A stretch of 64,000 bases of DNA, from assembly GCA_001692895.1 (NCBI GenBank), contig KV748180.1, positions 4,679,805-4,743,804 on the forward strand, written 5' to 3'. Below are positions 46,203 to 57,900 of the stretch, piece after piece. The stretch's first letter is position 1. Every line of letters begins with the position of its first letter. This DNA comes from Cenococcum geophilum 1.58 (lineage: Eukaryota; Ascomycota; Dothideomycetes; Gloniales; Gloniaceae). The notes under the pieces were generated by a model, which did not search any database, was not told the DNA's origin, and saw nothing but the letters and a program-made list of their open reading frames with translations. The translations under genes and the position numbers were made by a program.

Positions 46203-46429
46203 TGTAGCTAGAATATATTGCATTGCAATAGGAGGCAAATTGCCGCCACGTATGGCAAGTTGCCGTTACGTGAGGCAAGTTGCCGTTACGTGTTACCGCG
46301 GCACTAGCGTGGTAAGGAACCTTAAGTTCCTCACCCTTCTTTATATGAAAGACAACATCTATTTACAATACCGTATAGTATATATCATTGTGATATATGT
46401 ATTCTACACGTTATTAAAGCATACTAACA
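46203..46429 (+). repeat. Copia B 3' LTR
   Basis: It has the same length as the 5' LTR. Differences are transitions such as GTCACGTGTCACC to GTTACGTGTTACC. Confidence 0.95.
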
Positions 46430-46434
46430 ACTAT

Positions 46435-47502
46435 ATAGTAATTCTAACCACTTTTACAGTCTCTGATATAATAACCCTGTTTTCTGCAATTTATGCAAGC
46501 TCCTTCTTTAAACTATTTTTCTTATTATAGAGTCCGCCTAAACGTCTTCTGCTACTAAGATCCCTAGTTTAGCCTCTGCTCCTTAGACCTTTAATTACTT
46601 AATTCTTGTCCTCTAGGTTTCTACGGTTTCTTACTCCAACTCTTATGGGCTTCTTTAGTACTACTTAGGTCTATTAGCTCTGCGCTATACCATAGTTTTT
46701 AACTTAGCTTTAGTTATTGCGTATTCTGCGCCTTATATAACTATAGAACTCTGTCCTAGCCTCTTTTAGCCTATTCCCTTTGGTAGATCTGATTATTAAT
46801 TTTAATCGCTTAATCTATTAGTTCCCTTAGGGTGTCCGTATCTTCTATTAGGATAATCGCGTCCTAGACTTTAGCCTTAAGTCCCTGTTTATACTGTGCT
46901 ATAAGCGCCCTATTATTCCACTCTACTTATGTTGCTAATATTTGGAACTATGTTATGTACTTAATTGCTAAGGTTTATTGCGTAGGGTTCTGAAGCTTCC
47001 TTTCCGCTGTGGTTGTTGCCTCCGGGTCCCCGAATATCTGCGTAAGTCTCTCTATAAACCCTTCCTAACTTAAGAACATATACCGCACGTCTTAATTGGT
47101 AGTTGTTATTCTATTTACTTATATTTCTATAAGGTAAGGCTTAAACTATTTAAGTGCTCTTCCTAATAGGAATAGTCCTGCATAGGCTATTCGATCTATA
47201 GGTGTTGCCAGCTTTACTCCTTCCTGCGTAATCTTAAAGTATATTTGCATAAGAAATCCTTTAAGCTTTGATTTCTCTCCTAAGTATCTTTTAATTAATA
47301 GTAACTTAACCTTTGCTGCGCCTATCCCGTTAATCCTATTTTCTAACGTTATATTATTTTCTATTAACTAGTCGACTATCTCTTATAGTTGTCCGACCGT
47401 TATAGGTTGCTATAAGTTAGTGTCTGCTATATTAGTATCGTTACCTAACCTTAAAGTAGTTGCCGCCGTCGATGGCGTCGTGGCTGGTGCTTTTAGTGGC
47501 AT
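46435..47502 (-). pseudogene. Gypsy D1 gag
   Basis: Gag starts at ATG 47502 (MPLKAPATTPSTAATTLRLG). It contains LQEIVDQLIENNITLENRI (coiled coil), AKVKLLLIKRYLGEKSKLKG, the Retrotrans_gag-like core (FIERLTQIFGDPEA), and the zinc knuckle CINCRKQGYYIRDC near 46460-46500 (H position now Tyr). The frame is then cut by copia B at 46430. Stops are RIP type. Confidence 0.88.
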
Positions 47503-47541
47503 GTTGTTTGACTTGTTAATACCATAACTAGGTAGTAATTG

Positions 47542-47962
47542 TGTAATGGAACCTTGTAGCAAGAACTACGATAGGCTTGTTATTGGGCTAGGTGTGTAGG
47601 TAATATAACGAAGTTAATAACGTAATAATAACTGGTGGAGTGGTTGCCTAATAGATTAACTCTAATTATATTCTGAGAATTACTATAAGGAAGGAACTAT
47701 CTAGGTAGGGACTAAGGGTCCTTAAATATACAACCGTACTCCTATAAAATCCTTCTTGTATATAATATACGTCTTATACGTAAGGTACGTAAGTTCCTCT
47801 TGTCCCTCTCGTTTAATACGTAGTAAGCCACGTGACCTTGGTTACTATTCCTCGTCACATAGTTCTATCGGCTCTATCTTAGACCGTGCTTTAATTAACC
47901 AACTAGCTTCTTCCGACTCCTCTCCTAGCAGTCGTAACATCGTACTTAAAGCGTCCGTAACA
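47542..47962 (-). repeat. Gypsy D1 5' LTR
   Basis: It starts TGTAATGGAACC and ends GTCCGTAACA on the plus strand. It is followed by the GCCCT duplication. Confidence 0.93.
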
Positions 47963-47976
47963 GCCCTAATTCTTTA

Positions 47977-48700
47977 TACTAGCTTATAGCTGTCGCTAAC
48001 CCTACTAGGCGCCGTTAAAGCTCCTACGCCGCTTATAAGCTGCTTCTTTAGCCTTGCTAGAACTAATCTGCCTCCGCTACGCCAAGCGTATAGCCACTAC
48101 TGGGTGGGCCACCTATAGTAAGTAGGCCAACTATAATTATAGGTACTACTAACGACTAAATAAGTTGTGCTAACCAGTAAGTTTAAGTATATTAGTTTAG
48201 GTTCTAACGGCTAATAGACTAGGTCCCTAAGGCCTTTTATAGCCACCTAAATAAGCTGCTCGCCTTTATTAATAGGGCTAAGCGCTAGCGGGTTGCTAGC
48301 GGAGACACGGCTAACCTTAACGCTCGCGTTGCTACCGCCTAGAAGTCCTTTATAAAGGATATTAAGGCCTTTATACGCACTGGCGCTAAGTACGGTTTCC
48401 GCCAGCGCCTAAAGGGTAAAGACTTTCCCCTACTTTAAGTGTAGGAATTATAGGCCATCCGTTATACTCTTAAAGGAATTCTTAACGTAATACGCGCTTT
48501 AGTACGTATCGTAGCGCAGGTGTTTTGCCGTTATAGCGTATACTAATAGTACCTGTAGGCTAATATACCTCCTATTATAAGGGATAAGGAGGAGAATAAG
48601 GGTAAGGAGGATAAGGAGGAGGGAGAGGAGGAGGATAAGGAGGGGGAGGAGGATAAGGAAGAGAAAGGAGGGGAGGAAAGGGAGAATTTGTTAGAGCTGT
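47977..48700 (+). pseudogene. Plus-strand remnant with acidic tail, unknown
   Basis: From about 48140 a plus-strand frame reads KAFYSHLNKLLAFINRAKR, SFIKDIKAFIRTGAKYGF, LKGILNVIRALVRIVAQVF and then a Glu/Lys tail (KEENKGKEDKEEGEEEDKEG) ending LLEL at a TAG near 48704. Stops before the tail are few and RIP type. I recognise no catalytic motif. The hAT MITE duplication ends just upstream, so the remnant may continue left of that MITE, but I see no clear coding there. It could be a Gag-like or helper protein of a transposon. Confidence 0.4.
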
Positions 48701-48789
48701 AGAGTATCTATATTTCTATTAGCGTACTACTATTACTCTACCGTTATTCTGTCGTTGCCCCACTAGTAGGGCGTAATTAAAAGTTTTTT

Positions 48790-51700
48790 TATTCTCCTAT
48801 CTACTTTCTTTTCCGTTTACCCCTTAGGGTAAAGTAACTATTATATATCTCCTTTGCGTCCTTATTAATGTCCTCTACTAGGACCTATTTATTATACTCT
48901 TTTAGCTAGCCTTTTTACTTAACTAGGTACTGTAGGGTCTAGTTACGTCTCTTCCTTCTACGTATTTCTTCTACCTCGTATTAATCCTCTTAGTCCTCTT
49001 TATCGTCTAGCTTAATAGGCCTAGGTAGAGGGTCTCTAGCAGCGCCCTTATGTTATTTATATAGCTCTAGTAAGCTAATATAGAACACTAAATAGATATA
49101 GTAGGACGTAGGTAGATATAGCCAGTATGCTTACTTTCTAACTAGTTTGGCTATACTAAAAGGTCCAATAAAGCGTGCTATAAGCTTCTTACTTGGCCTT
49201 TTTAGTTTAAGGTTCTTAGTTAATAGCAAGACTAAATCCCCTACTTTATATGCCTGTAGTTAGTAATAACAATCGTAGTATTTCGCCTGTGCCTCGGCGG
49301 CGTGTTCCTAGCGTTTTACTAACGCTTTGCGTTTAAGGGATATCCTTTTAATCCTCTTAGAGGCGGCTAAAACAGAACTACTATCGTCTACTTCGACCTT
49401 GTATTCTAGATATAGGTAAAACCTATAGCAGGCATAAAACGGGCTTATACCCGTCGTGTTATATTTAGCATTATTATAGGCAAATTCGGCTAGCAATAAG
49501 AGGCCTAACTAGTTGCTTTACTTCTCGTTATAGAATATACGGAGGTAATACTCTAGGGTTTAGTTCTGGCGTTCTATTTACCCGTCCGTTTATAGGTAAA
49601 AAGCCGTACTTAGCTTATATTTTATCTTTATAGTAAAGCATAGCTCCGACCAGAACTCACTGGTAAAGATACTGCTATAATTAGAGATAATCCCTTTAGG
49701 GGTTCCGAAACGGCGTACTACTTTATTAAGGAAGAGGTCTGTAAGTTTAGTTACCGTAATAGTTTTTACTATAGATAGATATAAAGCCATTTTAGTATAG
49801 CGGTCAACTATTACGCATATCGCGTTATACACCTTATTGCCTTATCTACTAGGCGGTAGGCCTATAATAAAGTCCATTATAATCTCCTGCCACGGCTGAT
49901 TTGGGTAAGGTAGCGCTTAGAGCTCGCTATAAGGGCGATATTAAGGCGTATATATATACTAGCATAGATTATAGGTAGAGATATAGTTTATAACGTCCGC
50001 AGTTATACTAGGCTAGTAGTACTTACGCAAGAGTAGATTTAGAGTCTTTTTCTCACTAAAGTGCCCAGCTAGGGCATTATTGTAGTAGATCTATAGGAGC
50101 TCTGTATAAACTGCTAGGTCTAGGGGTATATATAACCTTCTATAGTAATAAAGTAGTCTAGCGGAATTAAACTGCTATACTAGCTTTAAGCGGGCGCGTT
50201 AACGGCGTCTTACCGTATCTACGCTGTTGCTGCGCTTTTATAGTATAAAGTTATCTATAGTTTAAAGTCCTTTAATAAGCTTAATAACTATTTCCATACT
50301 AGACTTATAGGCACTCTCTTAAGCGCTTACTACTCTAACTTAGGTCCTTATTATATGCTACTTAATAGTATACGTATAGGTTGCCTAGTTAAACTATAAT
50401 GCTATATAGCCTAGGTGTACCGTCGTTAGGTCGCTAGCTTATAGCTATAAAAACGACACCTTTATAGAAGGCTCGCTTTCCTATACACTTAATGGGACTT
50501 TTACCTTAGGTTAATAGCCCTACATTCCTAAAGTCCTTTAGAGTAGTAGTAGTATAGTGTCTTCTTCTGGCGGACCCCCTACGCCTAGGGGTCGCCTTAA
50601 CGGCGCGTCTGTAGGGTTCGTTTTTCCCGCCCTATACTTAATAATAAAGTCATAGGCAGCTAGGGTTATAGCCTATCTAGCTTGCCGTCTATTAAGGGCT
50701 TTTACTTTTATAAAACCCTTTAGATTGTTATAATCTAAAAGCACTTTTAGGCGGCTTAATAGCCCCTTAATATAGTGTCTCTAATACTTAAAAGCCTTTA
50801 CGATAGCTAGTAGCTCCTAATTATAGGTCTTATAGTTACGCTCTACTGGCGAAAGCTTCCTAAACTAAAAGGCTATTAGATGCTAAAGGCCGTCTTTAAA
50901 CAGCTATAATATAATTGCTACTAGGCCTTATATTAAGGCATTAGTCTCTAACCGTATTAGTAAGCCCGGCGTATAATGTTATAGGAGCGGCGCCGTTATA
51001 AAGGCGTCGCAGAGCCAGCATATTGCCTACTCCGCCTCTTTTAGCCAATTAAAAGGCCTAGCTTTACGGCCGTTCTTTACTCCTTTTAGGAGATTAGTAA
51101 TAGGCTTCGCAATAGCAGAGTATTTATAGATAAACCGTTAATAGAAGTTGGCAAAACCTAGAAAGACTTAGATATCCCTATAGGATTAAAGGCTCTCCTA
51201 CTTAGTAATAGCTTCTACTCGGCTAGGATCCATTACTATACCTTTTGGACTAATAATATATTCTAGGAACTTAACCTCTTGTACGCCAAACCTGCACTTC
51301 TTAAGGTTTATATATAGTTAATATTACCGCAACCTACGTAGCACTTCTAGTATGTGGCGCTAGTGTTCCTCTAGATTTTTAGAGAAAATTAAAATATTAT
51401 TAAGGTAGACTATATAGAAGACGTCTACTAGTCCTAATAAGGCCTAATTAATATAGCCCTAAAAGGTCGCTGGTCTATTAATTAGCCTAAAAGGTAAAAC
51501 TAAATATTTAAAGTGGCCGTAACGCGTACGGAACGCCGTCTTCTACTTATCGCCCCAACGGATACAAAGGCGGTAGTACGCATTTATTAGGTTTAACTTA
51601 GTAAAGATCTTAGAACCTGCTAAGCGGTCTAAGGTTTTACTAATTAATAGTAGTATAAGACGATTCTTAATCGTCACCTTGTTAAGGCCTCTATAGTCTA

Positions 51701-52560
51701 TATAGAGCTATAGCTTTCTATCCTTTTTAGGTATAAATAGGATAGGTACCCCTATAGAACTAGTACTTAGTTAAATCCAGCCTTTAGCCAAGGCGCCGTC
51801 TAAGTACTTCCTTAGTACCTCTAGCTTTTTAACTAAGAGGTTATAGAGCGGTCTATATAGGACCTTCTATCCCTCTTCTAGGTTAATAGCATGGTCGCCC
51901 TAATAGTATTAGGGTAGCTTTCCTACTTCCTTATATAAGAAGACATTACTAGCTTTTTTTAACTGTAGGGGAAGAACTAGCAAGCTGTTGTCGTCTTATT
52001 TACTAGGTATTAATCCAGTAATCACTAGGGTAAAGACCCTAGATTTCCTCTAGAGAGACTCCGTAAAACCCTTAGGGGTTTATAGTAATAGGGACAAGCC
52101 ATCTAGCTTCCATTGCCACGCCTTCGCCTTATAGTTAATAAGAAGTTGGGCCTTCTTTAACCCTAGCATACCTAAGGTAATAGTAGGGGATACGTTAGCC
52201 ATTCTATAGTAGATAAGAGTTACTTCCCTAACCTTACTCTAGCTGTCCTTTATTTTTAGTAGTACCTTATAGGCCTTATAGTAATATACCTAGGTCTTAT
52301 TTAACTAGGAGTAGGTAGGTAGCTTTACGTCTAGCGTTTTAAAGTTGCACTCTATAGCAAATCGCTAGTTAACTATATTTACTTCAGCACCGATATTAAG
52401 CATTACTAAGGTCTCCTTTTAGGTCTTCTTTAGAAGGACTTTACCTAAGATAGTAATAGCTTCCTTATAATCTAGTAGGAGCTTATACCCTATAGCTATA
52501 AGGGGGTTTAAGGGCGCTTATCTTTTCCTAGTATAAAGGTAGCGTTTACGTTACTAGGTA
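48790..52560 (-). pseudogene. Gypsy E pol
   Basis: The protease reads MLNIGAEVNIV at 52375-52403 (D-S/T-G changed to N-I-G). RT has LYIDYRGLNKVTIKNR near 51690 and VYLNNILIFS near 51390. RNase H is near 50650-51000. The integrase has MDFIIGLPPSRQGN and VIVDRYTKMALYL (49750-49890), RRFGTPKGIISNYSS, then LAEFAYNNAKYNTTGISPFY near 49450. The C-terminal domain has AYKVGDLVLL and FIGPFSIAKLV near 49150-49260. The chromodomain (QYEVEEIRRR, YLVKQKG) is near 48900-48980. Pol lies one frame from gag, as with a -1 shift or an indel. Stops are RIP type. The open frames at 49308-49496 and 49590-49832 are pieces of it. Confidence 0.88.
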
Positions 52561-52569
52561 GTAGTTAAT

Positions 52570-53674
52570 TCCGTTATTAATCTTTACATTATCGCCACTA
52601 ATATCCTAGTTGCCTACATTTTAAGCAGTTTCCTTTAGGCTAAGTTAAACCCCTAGTAGTATTGCTTCGCCCTACCGTTAAATTGCTGGCGGTGGTCTTA
52701 GAGTCCGCTTTCCCTAAGTTACCTAACTAGGTAGTCTTTATATTTAAGTTCGCGGCGCGCCTATTACTTCTACCCTATAGGGCGCTTACGCTCTTCTAGT
52801 TTTCCTCTAATAGGGTAGCTAGGGAAACTAGCTAGTCTCGAGTTTAAGGAAATTCTTAATAGTTAGTAATAGTAACCCGTAGCTCTGGCCGCAGCTTCGC
52901 GAATAAATGTATTATTAAATACTTTGCATTATAAGGAGGGTTAATTTACGCTTTTAAGGAGGTTAGGTAAGCAGCAAACTCGTTTACTAGTTAATTAGTT
53001 CGCTACATTGCCTTTACATAGGTTAGGGCTACATAGAGTTCTTAATTAATAGGACTTTTGATCTAATTAAGTAGGAATTCTATAAGCTCCTTCTAGGTAA
53101 ACTATGTATCTGGATAGTTATCTTTATACTATAGCTAAAGGGTTCGGTTGGTCCCCTTTATATATTATATAGTAAACGCAACTTTAGTATCCTTATCTAT
53201 AAAGCCGTCGCGCTCTAGGCGGAATACTAGCTTTAAGCTGTTACGGAAGTCTTAGTACTCTTATATAGACTTACCATAATACGGAGCAATCTTTTCTATC
53301 TTAACGGCCCGTTTTAACGGAGCGCCTAATATATTAGTAGCCTTCCGCTTAAGGTTTAGACGCATCTGGCTACTATTTAAGTACTTTAATGGAATAGTTT
53401 AAGGTTATAGATCTGGGTTAGGAATAGGAGTTAACGTTACCTTGCCGCGTTAATGCTGTTTTAGTACTTTCACCTCTTCCCTAAGCAAGTATAGTTTTCT
53501 TTACTTTAGGAGTTATAGCTTCTCGTTTTCTAGCCGTTATATTTCTTCCTATATATCCCCTTTATCCCTAGCTTCCGGTTCTGTCTAGGACAATATAGGT
53601 TCGCCTATATTATCCTAGGGCTAATCCCCAGTCTTAGTAGTATGTACTGCGCTAATACACCCATATCTCGCCAT
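52570..53674 (-). pseudogene. Gypsy E gag
   Basis: It starts at ATG 53674 (MARYGCISAVHTTKTGD). A coiled-coil stretch follows (RLENEKL, LLREEVKVLK), then the Gag core (VKIEKIAPYYGKS, NSLKLVFRLERDGF, TLxLxYKDNYPD, RVTITNY). A decayed zinc knuckle (GNCLKCRQLGYQWRQC, with stop codons at two Gln positions) is near 52590-52620. It is dead. Confidence 0.82.
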
Positions 53675-53837
53675 TAGGTCAATAGGCTGCGATATAATTA
53701 ATAAATATAGGTCGTCTTCTTGACAGAAGGTTGCCGCTATATAGTTATGGCCTTAGCAGACCGCTGTATTGTCGGGCCACTACCCCTAAAAAGGGATAAG
53801 AATTTAGTACTATTAAGACGCTAAGGTTCTTAGGGTA

Positions 53838-54002
53838 TGTAGTAACATAATAACAGTAACGGGATACAAAGAGTATCTGGTTATTGATGAAGTAGAACTA
53901 TAGAACTGAATTCTACTATTCTCTAATGCGGGGCGACTACGTTTTGTAGGCGCCTCGCCTACGCTAAGCCGGTTATAGCCAGTGCGTCTCTATAGCCTAA
54001 TA
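53838..54002 (-). repeat. Gypsy E 5' LTR (165 bp)
   Basis: Read on the minus strand it starts TATTAGGC (TG originally) and ends ACTACA. It is the same length as the LTR at 33121-33285. Confidence 0.8.
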
Positions 54003-54472
54003 TACCTCTATTAACTCCATACCCTCTTTTAACAATTATAGCCGCTATATAAGCTTACTAATAACTACCTTAGCCGCTTTAGGTGTAGTTTTAGGGTAAA
54101 GGATTATATAAGCGTATCGAGCTTAATTATTATAAGATTAGGGCGTATAAGGCTATAAAGGAGAGGATAAAAGCGTTACTAGTATATCGCTAGGTGGTGG
54201 AGTAGATAGTTGCTAAGATAAAGGCGTTCTGCTATAGCGACTTAGAGCTTATTTAGGGTTATAAGGTAGGAGGCCGGCTGCTTTAAAAGCACTATTAATT
54301 AACTTAGTAGTATATACTTAAGGCTAAATCTCGCCAAGAATCTTTAGAAACCACTCTCTATTAATACTAGTAATTCCTTCTGCTATATACTTATTAACTT
54401 TAGATAAATAAAGACGTTTAAGAACCGAAAATATAACTAAATTAAGAGGCTGGAGAAAATAGGTAGAATATA
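54003..54472 (+). pseudogene. Unknown degraded coding remnant, part 1
   Basis: A plus-strand frame reads AIKERIKALLVYR, AKIKAFCYSDLELI, GYKVGGRLL and ILKAKSRQESLETTLY, with TAG/TAA stops at likely Gln codons, up to the D2 duplication GTAGT. Across D2 the frame continues at 62450 as KLEQFYAPSRTL. It looks like a RIP-mutated protein gene or transposase. I cannot name it. Confidence 0.35.
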
Positions 54473-54477
54473 GTAGT

Positions 54478-54900
54478 TATAACGGAACTTTATAGCAAGA
54501 ACTACAATGGGCTCGTTAATGGGCTAGGTATATAGGTAAAGCAAGTTAAAGTTAACAAAGTAATAATAACTGGTGGAGTGGTTGCCTAATAGATTAACTC
54601 TAATTATATTCTAAGAATTACTACAAGAAAGGAACTATCTAGGTAGGGACTAAGGGTCCTTAAATACACAACTGTACTCCTATAAAATCCTTCTTATACG
54701 TAATATACGTCTTATATATAAAGTATATAAGTTCCTCTCATTCCCCTTATTTAATACGTAGCATATTATATAACCTTAGTTACCATTCCTTATTATATGG
54801 TTTCACTAGCTCTATACTAGACCGTGCCTAAATTAACTAACTAGCTTCTTCCGACTCCTCTCTTAGTAGTTATAATATTGTACTTAAAGCGTCCATAACA
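54478..54900 (-). repeat. Gypsy D2 3' LTR
   Basis: It starts TATAACGGAACTT (TGTAACGG in the other copies) and ends GTCCATAACA. It is the most RIP-mutated of the four D LTRs. Confidence 0.92.
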
Positions 54901-57900
54901 CTATCCCCCTCCTTTTTATTTTCGTCCTTAAAGATTTAAAACATCTCTAGGTTATTTACTAGAGGTATAATATCCGTTTAATTAATTTGGTTAATATTAT
55001 TACTTATTATACCTAAAGCAATTTCTTCTTTATACGCCTAACGTCGTGCTCGTACTATAGCTGCAATATTATCTCTTAGTAAGATTATACTATCTCCATA
55101 TTCTCGCTGTTTAAAAGAGGGGTTAGTTTATATTACGTTGGCGAACCCATCTTCGTAACAACCGTCCTCTTACTTAAAGTGCACTAAAGCGAATATTTAT
55201 TTGTCCTATGACGTTCGTTTTACTTCTAATACTAAATATACGCGGCCTATTACTCTTAATAGTCGTCTAATTCCCTAATTAATTTGTCTTAGGGTTTTAT
55301 ATTTAATCTACTGCTATATGGCTAGATAGTAAACTGTCTTAAGCCCTTACTAAGTTAGAACGTTCTTACGATACGGAACAGAAGGCCCTAAATACTTAGA
55401 TCGCGGCGTTTACTCGTCTGCTTCGTCTTAAGAAGGTTTATAAAAAGGTGCGTTTTAAGGAGTAGAAGCTTATAGAACAAGGTTTATAGGAACTTAGTAA
55501 TAAAAGAATAGATTCTCTTTTAATAGAGAAGGAAATAAATCTAAGTAGTTTGGTAACTGTTCTTCCTAGGTCCCCCTTAGGTAACTTATTTTTTAGTAAT
55601 ACTTATTTTTTAATACTCCCTAACCTAATCTCTTCTAATACTCCTATACCTTTTCTATAGCATTCTTTAAATTTTCTAGTAGCTCCTAAGTAGTCTTAAT
55701 ATAGCCTATCCACTTAACCTTATACTATATTTTATCGTTAACGTCCTTATAACTAACAATCTTTAAAACTTACTATTCGTCTTCCTTTTATCCTCTATAC
55801 GTGTCTGCCTTATAGATTAATAGCTTAATATTCCTATATACTAGCTCTAGTATTATAATATGCTATATAGGGTAAATCTTTATTTTAGCTAGTAGGTTTA
55901 ACTTAAACGTAACTAGTAAAATCCTCTATATAATTTTAAAAGGTCCTAGTCTAATATAGTCCAATTTCTTACTTAGTCGTTAACTCTTAAAATTTTTATA
56001 TAGTAGCTATACTTTATCTCCCTCCTTAAGATCTGGTCCCTTAGATCTCTTAATATTATAATACTTTTTTATTCTCTCTTATACTTTCTTTACTAATTCT
56101 ATAAAGTCTATATAAAGATTTATTAACGTCTTTATCCTTTCTTTAGCTATACTACTCGTTTTCTTCACTTACCGTAGTAATAATAATATTCTTAGCTTAT
56201 ATCCGTAATTTGCCTTAAATAGTAATATGCCTATTCCTTCTTAAGGTATTATATTATATATAAACTATATAACTAGTAATAGCGATACCCAATTATTCTG
56301 TATATAATTGATATAATACCTTAAATACTATTCTAGTATCTAATTTAATCTTTCTATTTAACCGTCTGTCTGCGGATAATATACGGTAGAAGTTGCTGCT
56401 TAAACTCCTTGCTCCGCTAAAAATACCTCCTAAAATGCTGCTATAAATCTTAGATCTCTATCCGATATAATCTTACTTAGTGCTCCATATTTTATAAATA
56501 CTTTTTTTATATAGATTCTAGCGATATCTTCCGCTAAGATTTCTTTTATATATGCTATAAAGTACCCCCACTTTATAAGCTTATCTACTATTACTAAGAT
56601 CGCGTTATAATCTTATCTAGTAATAGGATTTCTTAACTTTAGCAACTTAGTAATAAAGTCCCATAATATAACCTCCTATAGTCTCTTTAGTATTTTAATA
56701 GGTTATAGCCCTCTATATAGCTTATACCTTATTAGTTTATTTCTCTAGTAATCTAAATACTCTTTAGTAACCCTTCTAGCTATCCTTTAGATTTTATTAA
56801 TAATATACTTCTCCTAGAGTCTTAACACTAAGCCCATAGCTCTATTATATCCTTAAGTTAGTTCTTTATAGAAATCTTCCATAAACTACTCTGCTATACT
56901 TCTTAGGATATACTTTACTTCCCAATTTTCGTATATATCCGTCTATAGATCTTCTAATTATACTTCTAGAATTCTTTATACCTAAAAGCTTTCTAATGTC
57001 TCGTAAACTCTTTCTAATTTATTATTCTCCTAAGTTGCTATAATTTTTAGATAATTATACCTAATTAATCCGTCTATATCTTTTCGCAGTAAAGCCCCTA
57101 ATGGCTTTTTATTGTTTTGTAGTTTAGCCTTATAACTTAGAGCATCTGCCCTTGTGTTGTCTATACCCTTAATATACTAAATCTTAAAATAGTATTCTAT
57201 AAGCATCTCCGCCCATCTAACCTATCTTTAGTTAAGTTTCTTTATTATTAAGAATCCTATTAGGTTTTTATAATCCGTCTTAACTATAAATAGTTTCTCT
57301 ATGCCTTATAAGAATGCTCTCTATTTCTTTAATACTGTAACTATACCTAATAACTCCTTATTATAAATATTATTGTTTAACTCTAGTAGTGTTATCTTCC
57401 GACTATAATATGCCACTAGGTGCTATCTATCTTAATATTTCTATATAAAGTATACCCCTAGTATATAGTCTAATATATTTATTTCTATAACCGTTTTTAA
57501 CCCTAGTTAATAGATCTTAAGAACTGGCTCCTAGGTAAACAACTCTTTAACTTTCTTAAAGAGTTCCCTTTATTTTTCTCCCTATGCCTATAGTTCTTCT
57601 TTCTTTATTAATTGTATAAATGGTTTAATATCCTTTAACCACTGCGCTATAAACCTTCTATAGTAATTGCAAAACCCTAAAAACAATCTTAACTGCGTAA
57701 TATTCTCTAGTTCTTACTAATTTACTATAGCCTTAATCTTCTTTAGATCTATACTAAGTTAGCCTAGTTTAATAATAAATCTAACGAAATTGGTCTTCCT
57801 TATAAAGAACTTGCATTTCTTAATTGCTACTAGCATCTATTCTTCTTATAGTCTCTTTAAGACCCATTTAACGTGTTCTCCATATTCTTCCTTAGTTATT

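Larger units (their letters stand above)
40527..46429 (+). mobile_element. Copia B, full-length, inserted in gypsy D1
   Basis: It has two 227-bp LTRs (40527-40753 and 46203-46429), TG/CA ends, and 5-bp duplication ACTAT (40522-40526 and 46430-46434). By eye the LTRs differ at 10 positions, all transitions. It is the least damaged large element in the window. It splits D1 just after the gag zinc knuckle. Confidence 0.96.
34120..47962 (-). mobile_element. Gypsy D1, full-length chromodomain gypsy, minus strand
   Basis: It has two 421-bp LTRs (34120-34540 and 47542-47962) and 5-bp duplication GCCCT (34115-34119 and 47963-47967). Its internal region aligns with gypsy D2 except for the copia B insertion. 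Without that insertion it is about 7.9 kb. It is strongly RIP-mutated. Confidence 0.95.
33627..47968. mobile_element. hAT-type MITE split by gypsy D1
   Basis: The MITE proper is 33627-34119 plus base 47968, about 494 bp. The left end is CAGGGCTCCCAATAAT and the right end read backwards is TAGGGCTCCTAATAAT. The 8-bp duplication ATTCTTTA is perfect (33619-33626 and 47969-47976), although the two copies are now 14.3 kb apart. The interior has TATCGCGATA palindromes (33709-33732 and 34077). A CAG start and 8-bp duplication identify hAT. Gypsy D1 landed five bases from its right end. Confidence 0.92.
48701..54002 (-). mobile_element. Gypsy E, 3'-truncated chromodomain gypsy
   Basis: This is a minus-strand gypsy element with a 5' LTR at the right end (53838-54002), gag, protease, RT, RNase H, integrase and chromodomain. 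No 3' LTR is found at the left. Coding runs to about 48790 and then meets the acidic-tail remnant. It differs in sequence from families A, B and D. Confidence 0.85.
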
